Both the position numbers and the translations under genes were made by a program. Shown in pieces: positions 8,735-18,740 of a stretch of DNA of 64,000 nt (the first letter of the stretch is position 1; each line of letters opens with the position of its first letter). The DNA comes from Anaeromyxobacter soli (lineage in GTDB: Bacteria > Myxococcota > Myxococcia > Myxococcales > Anaeromyxobacteraceae). The stretch is from NCBI RefSeq assembly GCF_022808855.1, contig NZ_JAKZLF010000002.1, positions 1 to 64,000 on the forward strand, written 5' to 3'. The notes beneath the pieces were generated by a model. The model was not told the DNA's origin. It did no database searches and saw only the letters and a program-made list of their open reading frames with translations.

Positions 8735-10198
8735 TTACCCCGCGCGGCGGGACGCGCCCGGGTCGCTCCCGGCCAGGACCGGCAGCGCGGACGCGGCGCG
8801 CACCGGGAGCTGGATCACGAAGCGGGCTCCGTTCGTGTAGCCGCCGTCGAGGAACATGGCCCCGCCGTGGCGCTCGACGATCTGGTAGCTCATCGCGAGC
8901 CCCAGCCCGGTGCCCTTCCCGACGCCCTTCGTCGTGAAGAAAGGCTCGAAGAGGCGCGCCTGGTGCTCCCGCGCGACACCCGGCCCGCTGTCCGCGACGG
9001 TGACCTCGATCCGGTCGCCGACCGCGCGCGCCCGGACCGTGACGGTGCCCGCGTCCCCGACGGCGTCGAGCGCGTTCTGGACGAGGTTGTGCCAGACCTG
9101 GTTGAGCTGTCCGGGCTGGAAGGCAGTCCGCGGGAGCGGGCCCACGTCCACCTCCACGCGGACCGCCTCCGGCAACCTGCGCGAGAGGAGCGTCGCGGTC
9201 GCGCGGAGCCCCTCCCCGGGATCGCCCAGCACCATGCCGGGCGCGTCCCCGCGGATGAAGGCCCGCAGATCGGCGTGAACCTGCCGCACCCGCTCCATCG
9301 CCGCGCGCATCATCTCGGTCGCGTCCCGGACGTCCTTCGAGGTGGTGTCCACGTCGAGCTCGGCGCATCGCCGGCGCAGCGCGGGCAGGTCCGCGGCCGT
9401 CGCGGCCTCGGCGGCGCGCGCGACCTCGAGCAAGCCTCCGAGCGAGGCGCCGAGCGGGTCGAGGTTGTTGTGGAGCACGTTCAGCGGGTTGTTGATCTCG
9501 TGGGAGAGGCCGGCGAGGAGCCGCCCGAGCGCGGTGAGCTTCTCCGAGGCGACGAGGCGCGCCTGCGCGTCGCGGAGCTGCTCGAGCGTGCGCTCGACGT
9601 CGGCGTTGCGCATCGCGAGCTCGTGCGACACGACGAAGCCGTCGCGCACGAGCTGGCTGCGCACGAGCGTCATGATCGTCGCGATGACCCCCGCGCTGCC
9701 GATGTAGAAGCCGGCCGCCACGAAGTCCGCGAGCTCGCGGGCGTCCGGCCACACGGCGAACCCCGCGGACATCACGGCGAGCAGGAACCCGAACAGCGCG
9801 AGGGACCACCGGGCCGGCCAGGAGAACATCGCCCCCGCCCCCCAGAAGAAGAGCGAGAAGCCGAAGACGTAGGCCGGGAAGTGCCGGACGTGCGGCAGCA
9901 TCAGGGCGATCGACGCGCCGCCCACCGCCAGCGCCAGCACGACCCACGCGCGCAGCCCGCGGGTCGTCCGCGCCCGGCGGATGGCGACCACGCAGATCGA
10001 GGCCACCGCGGTCGCCGCGAGGCGCATGGCGGTGAAGGGCTGCACCCACTCCGGCTCGAGCAGCGCGTCGAAGACGATCCAGAGCGGGATGAGCACCGCG
10101 GAGAGGACGACCGCGGTCGTGCCCTCCCAGCGCTCCCGCGCGAGGCACGAGGCCTCGAAGCCGGCCTCGAGGTCCGGGCTCGCGGCTCCGGCGCTCAC
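8735..10198 (-). CDS. Membrane sensor histidine kinase
   Basis: A 487-residue kinase. Six or so membrane spans occupy about residues 30-180 and form the sensor part, with no PAS or periplasmic domain. A coiled-coil linker (VERTLEQLRDAQARLVASEKLTALGRLLAG) leads to the dimerisation box with His233 (LSHEINNPLN). The ATPase domain has Asn375 (NLVQNALDAV), the G1 box DSGPG at 403-407, an F box (LFEPFFTTK) and the G2 box GTGLGL near 429-434. The intact catalytic set predicts an active kinase. Its GTG start overlaps the stop of the upstream response-regulator gene by four bases (GTGA), so the two are translationally coupled. The signal is unknown. Confidence 0.9.
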   Translation of the reverse strand: MSAGAASPDLEAGFEASCLARERWEGTTAVVLSAVLIPLWIVFDALLEPEWVQPFTAMRLAATAVASICVVAIRRARTTRGLRAWVVLALAVGGASIALMLPHVRHFPAYVFGFSLFFWGAGAMFSWPARWSLALFGFLLAVMSAGFAVWPDARELADFVAAGFYIGSAGVIATIMTLVRSQLVRDGFVVSHELAMRNADVERTLEQLRDAQARLVASEKLTALGRLLAGLSHEINNPLNVLHNNLDPLGASLGGLLEVARAAEAATAADLPALRRRCAELDVDTTSKDVRDATEMMRAAMERVRQVHADLRAFIRGDAPGMVLGDPGEGLRATATLLSRRLPEAVRVEVDVGPLPRTAFQPGQLNQVWHNLVQNALDAVGDAGTVTVRARAVGDRIEVTVADSGPGVAREHQARLFEPFFTTKGVGKGTGLGLAMSYQIVERHGGAMFLDGGYTNGARFVIQLPVRAASALPVLAGSDPGASRRAG

Positions 10199-10614
10199 GG
10201 CGCGTCGCCGCCGGAGGCCCCCGCGCGCCGCGCCCGCGCGATCCGGACCTGCTCGTCGAGCGTGCGCTGGAGGTCGTCGCGATCCCACGGCTTCATGACG
10301 ACCGCCGCGGCGATCCCGGTGCGCGCGGCCTCGGCGAGCTCCGGGTGATCGGGGTAGCCGGTCACCATGACGCGGCCGACCTCCGGGTGCGCCCGCTGCA
10401 TCCGGACGAGCAGCTCGAGCCCGTTCATGCCCGGCATCGCGTAGTCCACGAGCGCGACGTCGAAGCTCCCCGCGGCCAGCTCGGAGAGGGCCTCGTCTCC
10501 GGACAGGGCGAGCGTCGCGTCGTATTCCGCCCGGAACACGATGCGAAACGTGCGCAGGTTGGCGTGATCGTCGTCGACCACCAGGACCCTCGGCTTCGGC
10601 ACCTCCGCAGGCAT
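10195..10614 (-). CDS. Receiver-only response regulator
   Basis: A 139-residue protein with one receiver domain and no output domain. The acidic pocket is VVDDDH (Asp14-16), the phosphoacceptor is Asp57 (VALVDYAMPGMNG), the switch Thr is at 85 (VMVTGYPD) and the conserved Lys is at 108 (VVMKPWD). The tail is short and basic. It is encoded directly before the membrane histidine kinase with a GTGA overlap and is its most likely partner. With no DNA-binding domain it must act through protein contact or as a phosphate relay. The AMPGMNG and KPW signatures resemble receivers of RpfG/HD-GYP-type regulators, but no HD-GYP domain is present. Confidence 0.9.
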   Translation of the reverse strand: MPAEVPKPRVLVVDDDHANLRTFRIVFRAEYDATLALSGDEALSELAAGSFDVALVDYAMPGMNGLELLVRMQRAHPEVGRVMVTGYPDHPELAEAARTGIAAAVVMKPWDRDDLQRTLDEQVRIARARRAGASGGDAP

Positions 10615-10647
10615 ACCGGCGCAGGATAGCGGAACCGGGGCGGCGGC

Positions 10648-10671
10648 CGAAGGGGGCCCGGGCGCCCTTCG
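10648..10671. terminator. Inverted repeat, possible terminator of the glg operon
   Basis: The arms CGAAGGG and CCCTTCG flank a GC-rich centre that is itself palindromic (GCCCGGGC). It lies about 100 bases beyond the end of the maltokinase-glgB gene and 34 bases before the response-regulator start. No T-run follows on the minus strand, so intrinsic termination is uncertain. The rest of the 10615-10767 gap shows nothing clear. Confidence 0.3.
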
Positions 10672-10767
10672 CCCGCCGCGGGCCGGGAGGTCCGGGGCGC
10701 CGGCGGACGCGACGGGTGCTGCCCGCCCGCCCGCCTTGGTCCGGCAGGGCGCCGGAGGGTCGGGGCG

Positions 10768-13700
10768 TCAGGCGCCCGGCTCGCGGCGGAAGAACAGCGC
10801 CCCGAGGGGCGGGAGCGTGAGGGTGAGCGAGTGTAGCCGTCCGTGCGCGCCCACCGGCGCCGCCTCCTGCCCGCCCAGGTTGCCGAAGCCGGCGCCGCCG
10901 TAGCGGGACGCGTCGCTGTTCAGGACCTCGCGCCAGAACCCGCCGCGCGGCACGCCCACCCGGTAGTTCTGGCGCGGCACCGGCGTGAAGTTGAGGACGA
11001 CGAGGATCTCGGGATCGGCCTCCCCTCCCCTGCGCAGGAACGACAGCACGCTCGCCTCGGCGTCGTTCGCGTCGATCCACTCGAAGCCGCCCGCGTCGAA
11101 GTCGCGGACGTGCAGGGCGGGGCTCTCGCGCATGAGCCGGTTCAGGTCCTCGACCCAGGCCCTCACGCCCTCGTGCTGCTCCCGCTCGAGCAGGTGCCAG
11201 TCGAGGCTCCGCTCGTGGCTCCACTCCTGGCCCTGCGCGAGCTCACCGCCCATGAAGAGGAGCTTCTTGCCCGACTGCGCCCACTGGTACGCGAAGAGGA
11301 GGCGCAGGTTCGCGAACTTCTGCCGGCCCTCGCCCGGCATCCGGTCGAGCAGGGATCGCTTCCCGTGGACCACCTCGTCGTGCGACAGCGCGAGGACGAA
11401 GTTCTCGGAGAACGCGTACATCATCCGGAACGTCACCTCGTTGTGGTGGAAGCGCCGGAACACGGGATCGTGGCCCATGTACGCGAGGGTGTCGTGCATC
11501 CACCCCATGTCCCACTTCATCCCGAACCCGAGGCCGCCGACGTAGAGGGGGCGCGAGACCATCGGCCACGAGGTGGACTCCTCGGCGATGGTCTGGACGT
11601 CGGGGTGCTCCGCGTACACGACCTCGTTGAAGCGGCGGAGGAACGCGATCGCCTCGAGGTTCTCGCGGCCGCCGTAACGGTTCGGGATCCACTCGCCCGC
11701 CTTGCGCGAGTAGTCGAGGTAGAGCATCGAGGCGACCGCGTCCACGCGCAGGCCGTCCACGTGGTACGCGTCGAGCCAGAACATCGCCGAGGAGAGCAGG
11801 AAGCTCCGCACCTCGTTGCGCCCGTAGTTGAAGATGAAGCTGTCCCAGTCCGGGTGGTGGCCCTGGCGTCGGTCCGCGTGCTCGAACAGGTGCGTGCCGT
11901 CGAAGTACGCGAGCCCGTGCGCGTCGGTCGGGAAGTGCGACGGGACCCAGTCCAGGATCACCCCGAGGCCCCGCTGGTGGAGCGTGTCCACGAGGAACAT
12001 GAAGTCCTGCGGCGTGCCGTAGCGGCTCGTCGGCGCGAAGTAGCCCGTCGTCTGGTAGCCCCACGATCCGTAGAACGGGTGCTCGGTGATCGGGAGCAGC
12101 TCGACGTGGGTGAAGCCCATCCTCGCGGCGTGATCTGCGAGGAGTGGCGCGAGCTCGCGGTAAGTGAGCGACCGGTTTCCCTCCTCCGGGACGCGCCGCC
12201 ACGAGCCGAGGTGCACCTCGTAGATGCTCATCGGGCTCGCGAGCCCGTTCCGCTCGCGCCGCGAGCGCATCCAGGCGTCGTCGCCCCAGTCGTACGCGAG
12301 GTCCCACACGACGGACTGCGTCCCCGGCGCGGCCTCGTGCATGAGGCCGAACGGATCCGCCTTGTCCACCTCGTAGCCGCGCTCGCGCGATCGCAGGTGG
12401 TACTTGTAGACCGCGCCCTTCTTCACGCCGGGCAAGAAGCCCTGCCACAGCCCGGAGTCGTCGAGGCGGCGGAGCGGGTGGCGCGCCTTGTCCCAGCCGT
12501 TGAAGTCTCCGATCACGGAGACGCGCTCGGCGTTCGGCGCCCAGACCGTGAAGGACGCGCCCTCGACGCCGTCGAACGCGCCGAGGTGCGCGCCGAGCGT
12601 CCGGTAGGCGCGGTGGTTCGTCCCCTCGTTCCACAGGTGCCGGTCGAGCTCTCCGGGACCACCGCGCGCGAGCACCTCGCCCGGCGCGTCTTCCTGCGCC
12701 CGCCCTGCGGCGCGCGCGGCGGCGCGCGGCGCGTCCCTCGTTCCCTTCCTCGGCAAGCTCTCCTCCCCTTCCCGGTCTCGATCCGGCTCGGTGGCGAGGA
12801 GCCCGGCGATCCCGAGCAGCGGCAGCCCCACCCACTCCGGCCGGTTGTTGAGCTCGTACGCGAGCTCGTACAGCGCCTTCTCAGTGAGGTGCAGCTCGAG
12901 CAGCGCGCGCACCTCCGCGCCGGCCCGGGGGAGGAAGCGCCCGCCCTCGGCGACGTCGAGGTACGCGCGGAGGAACGCCGCCGCGACCCAGGGATACCAC
13001 ACCCGCGCCCACGCCTCGGCCCGGCCCCCGTCCTCTGGGCGACCCCCCGCGCTCGCCGGGCGCCGAGCAGCCCCCTGGCACGACGCGTAGTGGAAAGAGC
13101 GGATCATCCCTGCCACGTCCCGCAGCGGCGACCCCTTCGCGCGCCGGGCCGCGAGCGGCGCCGCGGGCTCGCCCTCGAAGTCGATGACGACGAAGTCACG
13201 CCCCGTCCAGAGCACCTGGCCGAGGTGGTAGTCGCCGTGCGTCCGCGTGCGCAGCGCGGTGAGCGGTCGCTCGAGGACGAAGCGCAGGCGCCGCTCGAGG
13301 TCGTCCTCGCGCGCGAGGATCGCCTCGGCGCGCGCGCGCACGTCCGGCGCGAGCGTCCCGAGCCGCGCGCGGAGGAGCGCGAGCGCGCCGCGGACCTGAC
13401 GGACCGCCCCGTCGTGGAGCGCGCGCCGGTCCTCCGGCGAGTACGGCTCCGGCCGGAACGCCTCGTCGTCCGATCCGCGCGCGAGGGCGAGGTGCAGCTC
13501 CGCGGTCCGGCGGCCGAGCAGCCCGGCCGAGTCGAGCGACGGCGCCGCGAGCGTGCGGAGCTCCGGCGGCGGCGCCCGGCCGGCGAGCTCGACGAGGGGA
13601 CCGGCGGGAGGCGCGGGCGGCGCGGTGCCGGCGGCGCGCTCGAGGAACGCGGCGAGCTCGCCGAGCGTGAAGGTCCAGGCGTCGCCCTGGTTCGGGACGA

Positions 13701-14427
13701 ACGCCTGCAGGAGCGCCAGCGCGCGGGGCTCGCCGCTCGACGGCCGGTACTCCACCGCGCCGAGCACCGGCGGGACGTTCGGGAACGCGGCCCGCTCGGT
13801 GAGGTACTCGCCGACCTCGAGCTCCGGGTTCGCGCCCGCCTCCGTGCGACGGAAGAGCTTCAGGACGAGCCGCTCGCCGAAGCGGATGGAGGTGTTGCTC
13901 TGCTCTGCGCCGAGCGGCGCCGGGGCGAGCGCCTCGACCCCGGGCGCCTCGCGCGCGAACGCCTGCGTCGGCCAGGCGACGAGCGTGCCGGCGCGCGCCC
14001 GGAACGTGCGGCCGTGCGCGATGGCGTCGAGGAGCGCGCGCGAGAAGGCCGGGTCGCGATCCGTCGCGTAGAGGAGGCCCGGCTGACCGCCGGCGCGGAG
14101 CGCCGCGACCCCCGCTCCGGGGAGGTCCGCGCGGACGCGGTCCGCCGCTGCGCCGGAGGCGAAGGCGAGCGGGAGCGAGTAGACCTCCGGCGCGCCCTCG
14201 GCGTACGAGACGGCGAGGAGCACGAGGCTCGGCGCTCCCGGCCCCGAGCCGATCCGCGCGACGTCCAGGACCGCCACCCGCAGGATGTGGCGGGCCTTCC
14301 CGCCGAACCACCGCCGGCCCAGGAGGTAGCGCGGCAGCACCTCCTCGAGGCGCTCCCGCGCCGGGCCGGGCTCCAGGATCCCGTCCCACGGCCCACCCGT
14401 CGTGATCGTCGCGAGCGACTCCTCCAT
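10768..14427 (-). CDS. glgB: Maltokinase-glycogen branching enzyme fusion (Mak-GlgB)
   Basis: A single open frame of 1219 residues with two enzymes. Residues 1 to about 545 match maltokinase (Pep2/Mak), which makes maltose 1-phosphate from maltose and ATP. Visible signs are the N-terminal [15 protein letters not shown] cap motif, [20 protein letters not shown], the kinase-like catalytic loop [13 protein letters not shown] and the metal motif VIDFEGEP. A charged linker (about 545-590) joins it to a GlgB lacking the N1 domain: a CBM48 module from [17 protein letters not shown], then the GH13 barrel. The barrel has nucleophile Asp in [13 protein letters not shown] (about 895), acid/base Glu in IAEESTSWP (about 950) and the third Asp in [10 protein letters not shown] (about 1014). 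It follows glgE by 17 bases with GAGGGGG before the ATG. No stop or convincing internal start separates the two parts. Confidence 0.92.
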   Translation of the reverse strand: MEESLATITTGGPWDGILEPGPARERLEEVLPRYLLGRRWFGGKARHILRVAVLDVARIGSGPGAPSLVLLAVSYAEGAPEVYSLPLAFASGAAADRVRADLPGAGVAALRAGGQPGLLYATDRDPAFSRALLDAIAHGRTFRARAGTLVAWPTQAFAREAPGVEALAPAPLGAEQSNTSIRFGERLVLKLFRRTEAGANPELEVGEYLTERAAFPNVPPVLGAVEYRPSSGEPRALALLQAFVPNQGDAWTFTLGELAAFLERAAGTAPPAPPAGPLVELAGRAPPPELRTLAAPSLDSAGLLGRRTAELHLALARGSDDEAFRPEPYSPEDRRALHDGAVRQVRGALALLRARLGTLAPDVRARAEAILAREDDLERRLRFVLERPLTALRTRTHGDYHLGQVLWTGRDFVVIDFEGEPAAPLAARRAKGSPLRDVAGMIRSFHYASCQGAARRPASAGGRPEDGGRAEAWARVWYPWVAAAFLRAYLDVAEGGRFLPRAGAEVRALLELHLTEKALYELAYELNNRPEWVGLPLLGIAGLLATEPDRDREGEESLPRKGTRDAPRAAARAAGRAQEDAPGEVLARGGPGELDRHLWNEGTNHRAYRTLGAHLGAFDGVEGASFTVWAPNAERVSVIGDFNGWDKARHPLRRLDDSGLWQGFLPGVKKGAVYKYHLRSRERGYEVDKADPFGLMHEAAPGTQSVVWDLAYDWGDDAWMRSRRERNGLASPMSIYEVHLGSWRRVPEEGNRSLTYRELAPLLADHAARMGFTHVELLPITEHPFYGSWGYQTTGYFAPTSRYGTPQDFMFLVDTLHQRGLGVILDWVPSHFPTDAHGLAYFDGTHLFEHADRRQGHHPDWDSFIFNYGRNEVRSFLLSSAMFWLDAYHVDGLRVDAVASMLYLDYSRKAGEWIPNRYGGRENLEAIAFLRRFNEVVYAEHPDVQTIAEESTSWPMVSRPLYVGGLGFGMKWDMGWMHDTLAYMGHDPVFRRFHHNEVTFRMMYAFSENFVLALSHDEVVHGKRSLLDRMPGEGRQKFANLRLLFAYQWAQSGKKLLFMGGELAQGQEWSHERSLDWHLLEREQHEGVRAWVEDLNRLMRESPALHVRDFDAGGFEWIDANDAEASVLSFLRRGGEADPEILVVLNFTPVPRQNYRVGVPRGGFWREVLNSDASRYGGAGFGNLGGQEAAPVGAHGRLHSLTLTLPPLGALFFRREPGA

Positions 14428-14444
14428 CTGCCCCCTCGGCCCGT

Positions 14445-16466
14445 TCACATGAAGTAGTCGAAGTCGCGCTCGGTCCGGACCCGGCGGCGGATGCGGAAGA
14501 TCTGGGCCGGCGCGCTCGCCGGATCGAGCTCCACGTAGTTCCGCGCGCCGTGCCAGAGGTACCGGCCGCCGCCGAGCAGGTCGTGGACCTGGTACGGCTC
14601 GTCGCCGCGCAGCCCGAGCAGCTCGAGCGGGAGCTCCAGCCAGCCGGCGTGGACGTGGTGCGGGTCGAGGTTCACCACCACGAGCACGAGATCGGAGAGG
14701 TCCTCGCTCGCCTTGGAGTAGGCGATGAGCTGCTCGTTGTCGATCGGGTGGAACGCGAGGCGCTCGTTCGACTGGAGGGCCGGGTGCTCCCGGCGGATGC
14801 GGTTCACGCGCGCGATGAAGTCGCGCAGGCTGTCCTCGCGGTCGAGCTGCCAGCTGCGCAGCTGGTACTTCTCCGAGTCGAGGTACTCCTCGCTCCCGGA
14901 GCGCACGGCGCGCCCCTCCATGTGCTCGAACGCGGCGCCGTAGATCCCGTAGCTCGCCGCGAGCGTCGCGGCGAGCACGAGCCGCGCCTGGAACATCGGC
15001 CGGCCGCCGTACTGGAGGGGCTCGGGGAGGATGTCCGGCGTGTTGGGCCAGAAGCTCGGGCGGAAGAAGTCCTTCACCGGGCTGCGCGTGAGCTCGGTGA
15101 GGTACTGCGTGAGCTCCCCCTTCGTGTTGCGCCAGCTGAAGTAGGTGTAGGACTGCGTGAAGCCGAGCTTCGCGAGGTGGTACATCACCTTCGGCCGCGT
15201 GAACGCCTCGGCGAGGAACACGAGGTCGGGCCGCGTCCGCCGCGCCTCGGCGATGAGCCACTCCCAGAAGCGGAACGGCTTCGTGTGGGGGTTGTCGACC
15301 CGGAAGATCCGCACCCCCTCGTCCGCCCAGTGCAGGACGACGTCGAGGAGCGCCGACCAGAGCGCGCGCCAGTCCGGGTTGTCGAACTCGAGCGGGTAGA
15401 CGTCCTGGTACTTCTTGGGAGGGTTCTCCGCGTACTGGACGCTCCCGTCCGGGCGGCGCCGGAACCACTGCGGATGCTCCTTCACCCACGGGTGATCCGG
15501 CGAGCACTGGAACGCGACGTCGAGGGCGAGCTCCAGGCCGAGCTCGCGCGCCCGCGAGACCAGCCGCCGGAAGTCCTCCGCCGTGCCGAGCTCCGGGTGG
15601 ATCGCGGTGTGCCCGCCTTCGGGCCCGCCGATCGCCCACGGGCTGCCGACGTCCACCGGCGTCGCCTCCGTGCTGTTGTTCCGGCCCTTGCGGAAGGCGC
15701 GCCCGATCGGGTGAATGGGCGGGAGGTAGAGGACGTCGAAGCCCATCGAGGCGACGTATGGCAGCCGATCGACCACGTCCCTCAGGGTCCCGTGGCGGCC
15801 GGGCTCGGGCGACGCCGAGCGCGGGAACAGCTCGTACCAGGCGCTGAAGCGACCGCGCTCGCGATCCACCGAGACGACGAGCTCCCGCGCATGGCGCGCC
15901 GCGCCGCTGCGATCCGGGTGACGGGCGACGGCGAGCCGGAGCTCCGGATCGAGCGCCTGCCGCGCCCGCTCCTCGAGCGGCGCATCCCCCCGGAGCGCCG
16001 CCGCAGAGCCCCGCAGCCGCGCGCCCTCGTCGCCCTCCGCCCGCGCTGCCGCCTGCTCGACGAGCTCGGCCCCGACGAGCAGGTCCACGGGCTCGACCGC
16101 GCCGGCCGCCAGCTTCCTCTCGAAGCCGTGCGCCCAGCTCCCGAACGCGTCCACCCAGGCCTCGATCGTGTAGCGGTGCGGCTCGAGCGCCCGGACGGCG
16201 AAGGACGCGCGCCAGCGGTCGTTCCCCACCGGCGCCATCGCGACCTCCGTCCAGGAGGGCTCGCCCTCGCGCCGGTGGCGCAGGACGGCCACGAGCGCGT
16301 CGTGCCCCTCCGTGAACACGTCCGCCTCGACGACGACCTGCTCCCCCACCGTCCGCTTCACCGGGAAGCGGCCGGCGTCGATCTCCGGGGCGACGTTCTC
16401 GATGACGACGCGTGGCGGGCGCTCGGCCGGCGGCTGGGCCGCCTCCGGGCGTGCGCGCTTGGCCAT
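14445..16466 (-). CDS. glgE: Alpha-1,4-glucan:maltose-1-phosphate maltosyltransferase (GlgE)
   Basis: A 673-residue GH13_3 enzyme that transfers maltosyl units from maltose 1-phosphate to the end of an alpha-1,4-glucan. An N-terminal beta-sandwich domain (residues about 15-120) contains [20 protein letters not shown], a typical GlgE opening, with [11 protein letters not shown] and ERKLAAG further on. The barrel carries [32 protein letters not shown], the phosphate/maltose-site stretch [12 protein letters not shown], the nucleophile motif [11 protein letters not shown] and the acid/base motif FLAEAFTRP. Length is close to the usual 660-700. It is first in the operon and feeds linear glucan to the GlgB half of the next gene; maltose 1-phosphate comes from the maltokinase half. 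The ATG has GAGAGGTGG upstream. Confidence 0.95.
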   Translation of the reverse strand: MAKRARPEAAQPPAERPPRVVIENVAPEIDAGRFPVKRTVGEQVVVEADVFTEGHDALVAVLRHRREGEPSWTEVAMAPVGNDRWRASFAVRALEPHRYTIEAWVDAFGSWAHGFERKLAAGAVEPVDLLVGAELVEQAAARAEGDEGARLRGSAAALRGDAPLEERARQALDPELRLAVARHPDRSGAARHARELVVSVDRERGRFSAWYELFPRSASPEPGRHGTLRDVVDRLPYVASMGFDVLYLPPIHPIGRAFRKGRNNSTEATPVDVGSPWAIGGPEGGHTAIHPELGTAEDFRRLVSRARELGLELALDVAFQCSPDHPWVKEHPQWFRRRPDGSVQYAENPPKKYQDVYPLEFDNPDWRALWSALLDVVLHWADEGVRIFRVDNPHTKPFRFWEWLIAEARRTRPDLVFLAEAFTRPKVMYHLAKLGFTQSYTYFSWRNTKGELTQYLTELTRSPVKDFFRPSFWPNTPDILPEPLQYGGRPMFQARLVLAATLAASYGIYGAAFEHMEGRAVRSGSEEYLDSEKYQLRSWQLDREDSLRDFIARVNRIRREHPALQSNERLAFHPIDNEQLIAYSKASEDLSDLVLVVVNLDPHHVHAGWLELPLELLGLRGDEPYQVHDLLGGGRYLWHGARNYVELDPASAPAQIFRIRRRVRTERDFDYFM

Positions 16467-16587
16467 GTCCACCTCTCGGGCGCGGGGCTCGAGTGCAATC
16501 TGTGGGTGGCCCACCGCGCCGCGCATGGCGCGCTGCCGTCCGGCGCGGGAGCGGCCGGGCGGACATCTCCCGTTCGCGGGCGGGCAG

Positions 16588-16631
16588 GGGTCGAGGTTCG
16601 AGGTCGAGGTCGGGTCGCGGTCGCGGTCGCC
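16588..16631. repeat. Short GGTCGA/GGTCGC hexamer repeat
   Basis: The glgE-malQ divergent region (16467-16721) contains about seven imperfect head-to-tail copies of a GGTCG(A/C) hexamer. A polypyrimidine stretch with runs of seven and five C follows. I see no convincing -35/-10 pair in this 255-base gap. The hexamer may be slippage-generated, or a helically phased binding site. Confidence 0.5.
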
Positions 16632-16721
16632 CGCCCCCTCGCCCATTTCCCCCCCGTCCGCCCTCCCGCTCCCCCGCCGTGCAAGGTCTCCGCTCGTGGT
16701 CCGTGCTAGCCTCTCGCCGCC

Positions 16722-18620
16722 TTGTCCCCCCCCGCCCGGCGGCTCGTCCGTGAGGCGCTCGAAGCGCTCGGCATCCGCCGCCTCCTCCTCGGCGTCCACG
16801 ACGCCGCCTTCCCCACTCTCCCCGGCGAGGACGTGGGCCGCGGCTCGCCCTCGGCCGACGGCGCTGTCGAGCTGCTCGAGCTCGCCTCCGCGCTCGGCTT
16901 CGACGGCCTCCAGCTCGGCCCCTCGGGCGCCACCTCCGCGTCGAATCCGTCGCCCTACGACGGCACCCTCTTCTCTCGCAATCCGCTCTCGATCGCGCTC
17001 GCGCCGCTCACGCGCCCGGAGTGGGCGTGCCTGCTCCGGGAGGAGACGCTCGCCGAGCTCGTCGCCGCGCGGCCGGGCGGCGACCGGGTGGCGTACGGTT
17101 ACGCGTTCGCCGCGATGCGGCGCGCCCTCGCAGAGGTCGCCGCGCGGTTCCGCGCCGCGCGCGCGGCGGGCGCGGGGGGCCCTGTTGCGGAGCTCGCGGC
17201 GCGGCTCACGGCATTCCGCGCGGAGCACGCCGGCTGGCTCGTCCCGGACGCGCTGTACGAGGTGCTCGAGCGGGAGCACGGTGGCGCGAGCTGGCGCGCG
17301 TGGCCGAGCCGCGAGGACCGCGAGCTCTTCGCCCCGGGGCCCGGCGCCGGGGCGGCCGGCGCGAGCCGCCGGGAGGCCCTGCTCGCGCGCCACCGCGGCG
17401 AGGTCGAGGACCACGCCCTCGTGCAGCTCCTCGCGCACGAGCAGCACGCCGCGTTCCGCGCTCGCGCCCGCGCCCTCGGGCTCGCGCTCCACGCCGACCT
17501 CCAGGTGGGGATGTCCGAGCGCGACGTCTGGGCGGCGCAGGGGCTCGTCCTCGACGGATGGCGCATGGGCGCGCCGCCGAGCAGGACCGACCCGGAGGGC
17601 CAGCCGTGGGGGTTCGCGGTGCTCGATCCGCGCGGCTACTTCGAGACGGACGCGTCGGGCGGGCGCGCGGACGGGCCGGTCGTCCGGTTCCTGCGCGCGC
17701 GAGTCCGCAAGGTGCTCGCGGAGCACGACGGGCTCCGCGTCGATCACCCGCACGGCCTCGTCGCGCCGTGGGTCTACCGCGCCGGCGGCGAGCCCGGCGC
17801 GGCGGTCCGGGCGGGGGCGCGGCTCTTCTGCTCTCCCGAGCTGCCGGAGCTCGCCGCCCTCGCGATCGCGCGCGCCGACCAGGTGAACCCCGGCGTGCCA
17901 CGGCACGCGGACGACCGGGTGGTCTCGCTCGACGAGGACCAGGTCGCGCGCTACGGGGCGCTCTTCGACGTGATCATGGATGCGGTGCCCGAGCCGCGCG
18001 ACGTCGCCTGCGAGATCCTGAGCACGCAGCCGTACCCGCTCGCGCGCGTCATCGCGCGGCACGGCCTCGGCCGGTTCCGCGTGACCCAGAAGGCGAACCT
18101 CGACGATCCTCGCGACGTCTATCGCGGGGAGAACGCCAAACCCGAGGACTGGATCATGCTCGGGAACCACGACACGCCCACCGTGTGGACGAAGGCGGAG
18201 CGCTGGGTCGAGACGGGAGCGTCCGGGCGGCACGCCGAGCACCTCGCGTCGCGTCTCCTCGCGGAGAACGAGGATCGCGCGGCCTGGGCGCGCGCCATCG
18301 CGGCGGATCCTGCCGCGCTCGCGCAGGCGCGCTTCGCGGAGCTGTTCGTCGGGCCGGCGCGGCACGTGATGGTCCACTTCACGGACCTCCTCGGCTCGCG
18401 AGCGCCGTACAACGTGCCGGGGACGGTGTCCGGCGCGAACTGGTCGCTCCGCATCCCGCACGACGTCCGGACCGAGCACGCCGCGCGCGTCCGGGCGAAC
18501 CGCGCGCTCGATCTCCCGGGCGCGCTCGCCCGGGCGCTCCGCGCGCGGGGCGCCGGGTTCGTCGCCCTTCACCGCGAGCTCCTCGCCGGGCTCGACGCCG
18601 CGGCGCGCCCGGCGCGCTGA
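16722..18620 (+). CDS. malQ: 4-alpha-glucanotransferase (amylomaltase, GH77)
   Basis: A 632-residue GH77 enzyme that disproportionates maltodextrins. Family landmarks are present in order: [12 protein letters not shown] near the N terminus, [16 protein letters not shown], and [16 protein letters not shown] (the GAPPD..GQ.WG motif). The nucleophile motif is [10 protein letters not shown] near residue 340, the acid/base Glu is in [11 protein letters not shown] near 430, and GNHDTPT is near 483. The nucleophile motif reads VDHPHG where most MalQ have IDHFRG, so the family assignment is firm but the subgroup is divergent. The start is a TTG with no strong ribosome binding site. Divergent from glgE, it probably recycles maltose and short glucans for the GlgE pathway. 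Confidence 0.87.
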   Translation: MSPPARRLVREALEALGIRRLLLGVHDAAFPTLPGEDVGRGSPSADGAVELLELASALGFDGLQLGPSGATSASNPSPYDGTLFSRNPLSIALAPLTRPEWACLLREETLAELVAARPGGDRVAYGYAFAAMRRALAEVAARFRAARAAGAGGPVAELAARLTAFRAEHAGWLVPDALYEVLEREHGGASWRAWPSREDRELFAPGPGAGAAGASRREALLARHRGEVEDHALVQLLAHEQHAAFRARARALGLALHADLQVGMSERDVWAAQGLVLDGWRMGAPPSRTDPEGQPWGFAVLDPRGYFETDASGGRADGPVVRFLRARVRKVLAEHDGLRVDHPHGLVAPWVYRAGGEPGAAVRAGARLFCSPELPELAALAIARADQVNPGVPRHADDRVVSLDEDQVARYGALFDVIMDAVPEPRDVACEILSTQPYPLARVIARHGLGRFRVTQKANLDDPRDVYRGENAKPEDWIMLGNHDTPTVWTKAERWVETGASGRHAEHLASRLLAENEDRAAWARAIAADPAALAQARFAELFVGPARHVMVHFTDLLGSRAPYNVPGTVSGANWSLRIPHDVRTEHAARVRANRALDLPGALARALRARGAGFVALHRELLAGLDAAARPAR

Positions 18621-18683
18621 GCGGACGCTCGGCAGGCGAACGTCCCGCCGCGGGCGGCCGACGGCGCCGGCAGGCCAGCCGCA

Positions 18684-18706
18684 CCTCGCCGCGCTCGCGA
18701 GCGAGG
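18684..18706. terminator. Dyad between convergent malQ and GMC oxidoreductase genes
   Basis: CCTCGC and GCGAGG flank, and partly overlap, a 12-base perfect palindrome (CGCTCGCGAGCG, 18692-18703) in the middle of the 120-base convergent gap. The position suits a bidirectional terminator, but there is no T-run, so the call is weak. Confidence 0.3.
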
Positions 18707-18740
18707 CGCTCGACCGCGACCTCGACCGCCCACCCATCCG

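Noticed and set aside
10843-14457. A 1204-codon open frame on the plus strand, antisense to the maltokinase-glgB gene
   Set aside because: It is an Arg/Glu/Ala-rich shadow created by GC-rich third positions; the opposite strand has full enzyme motifs and a proper ribosome binding site.
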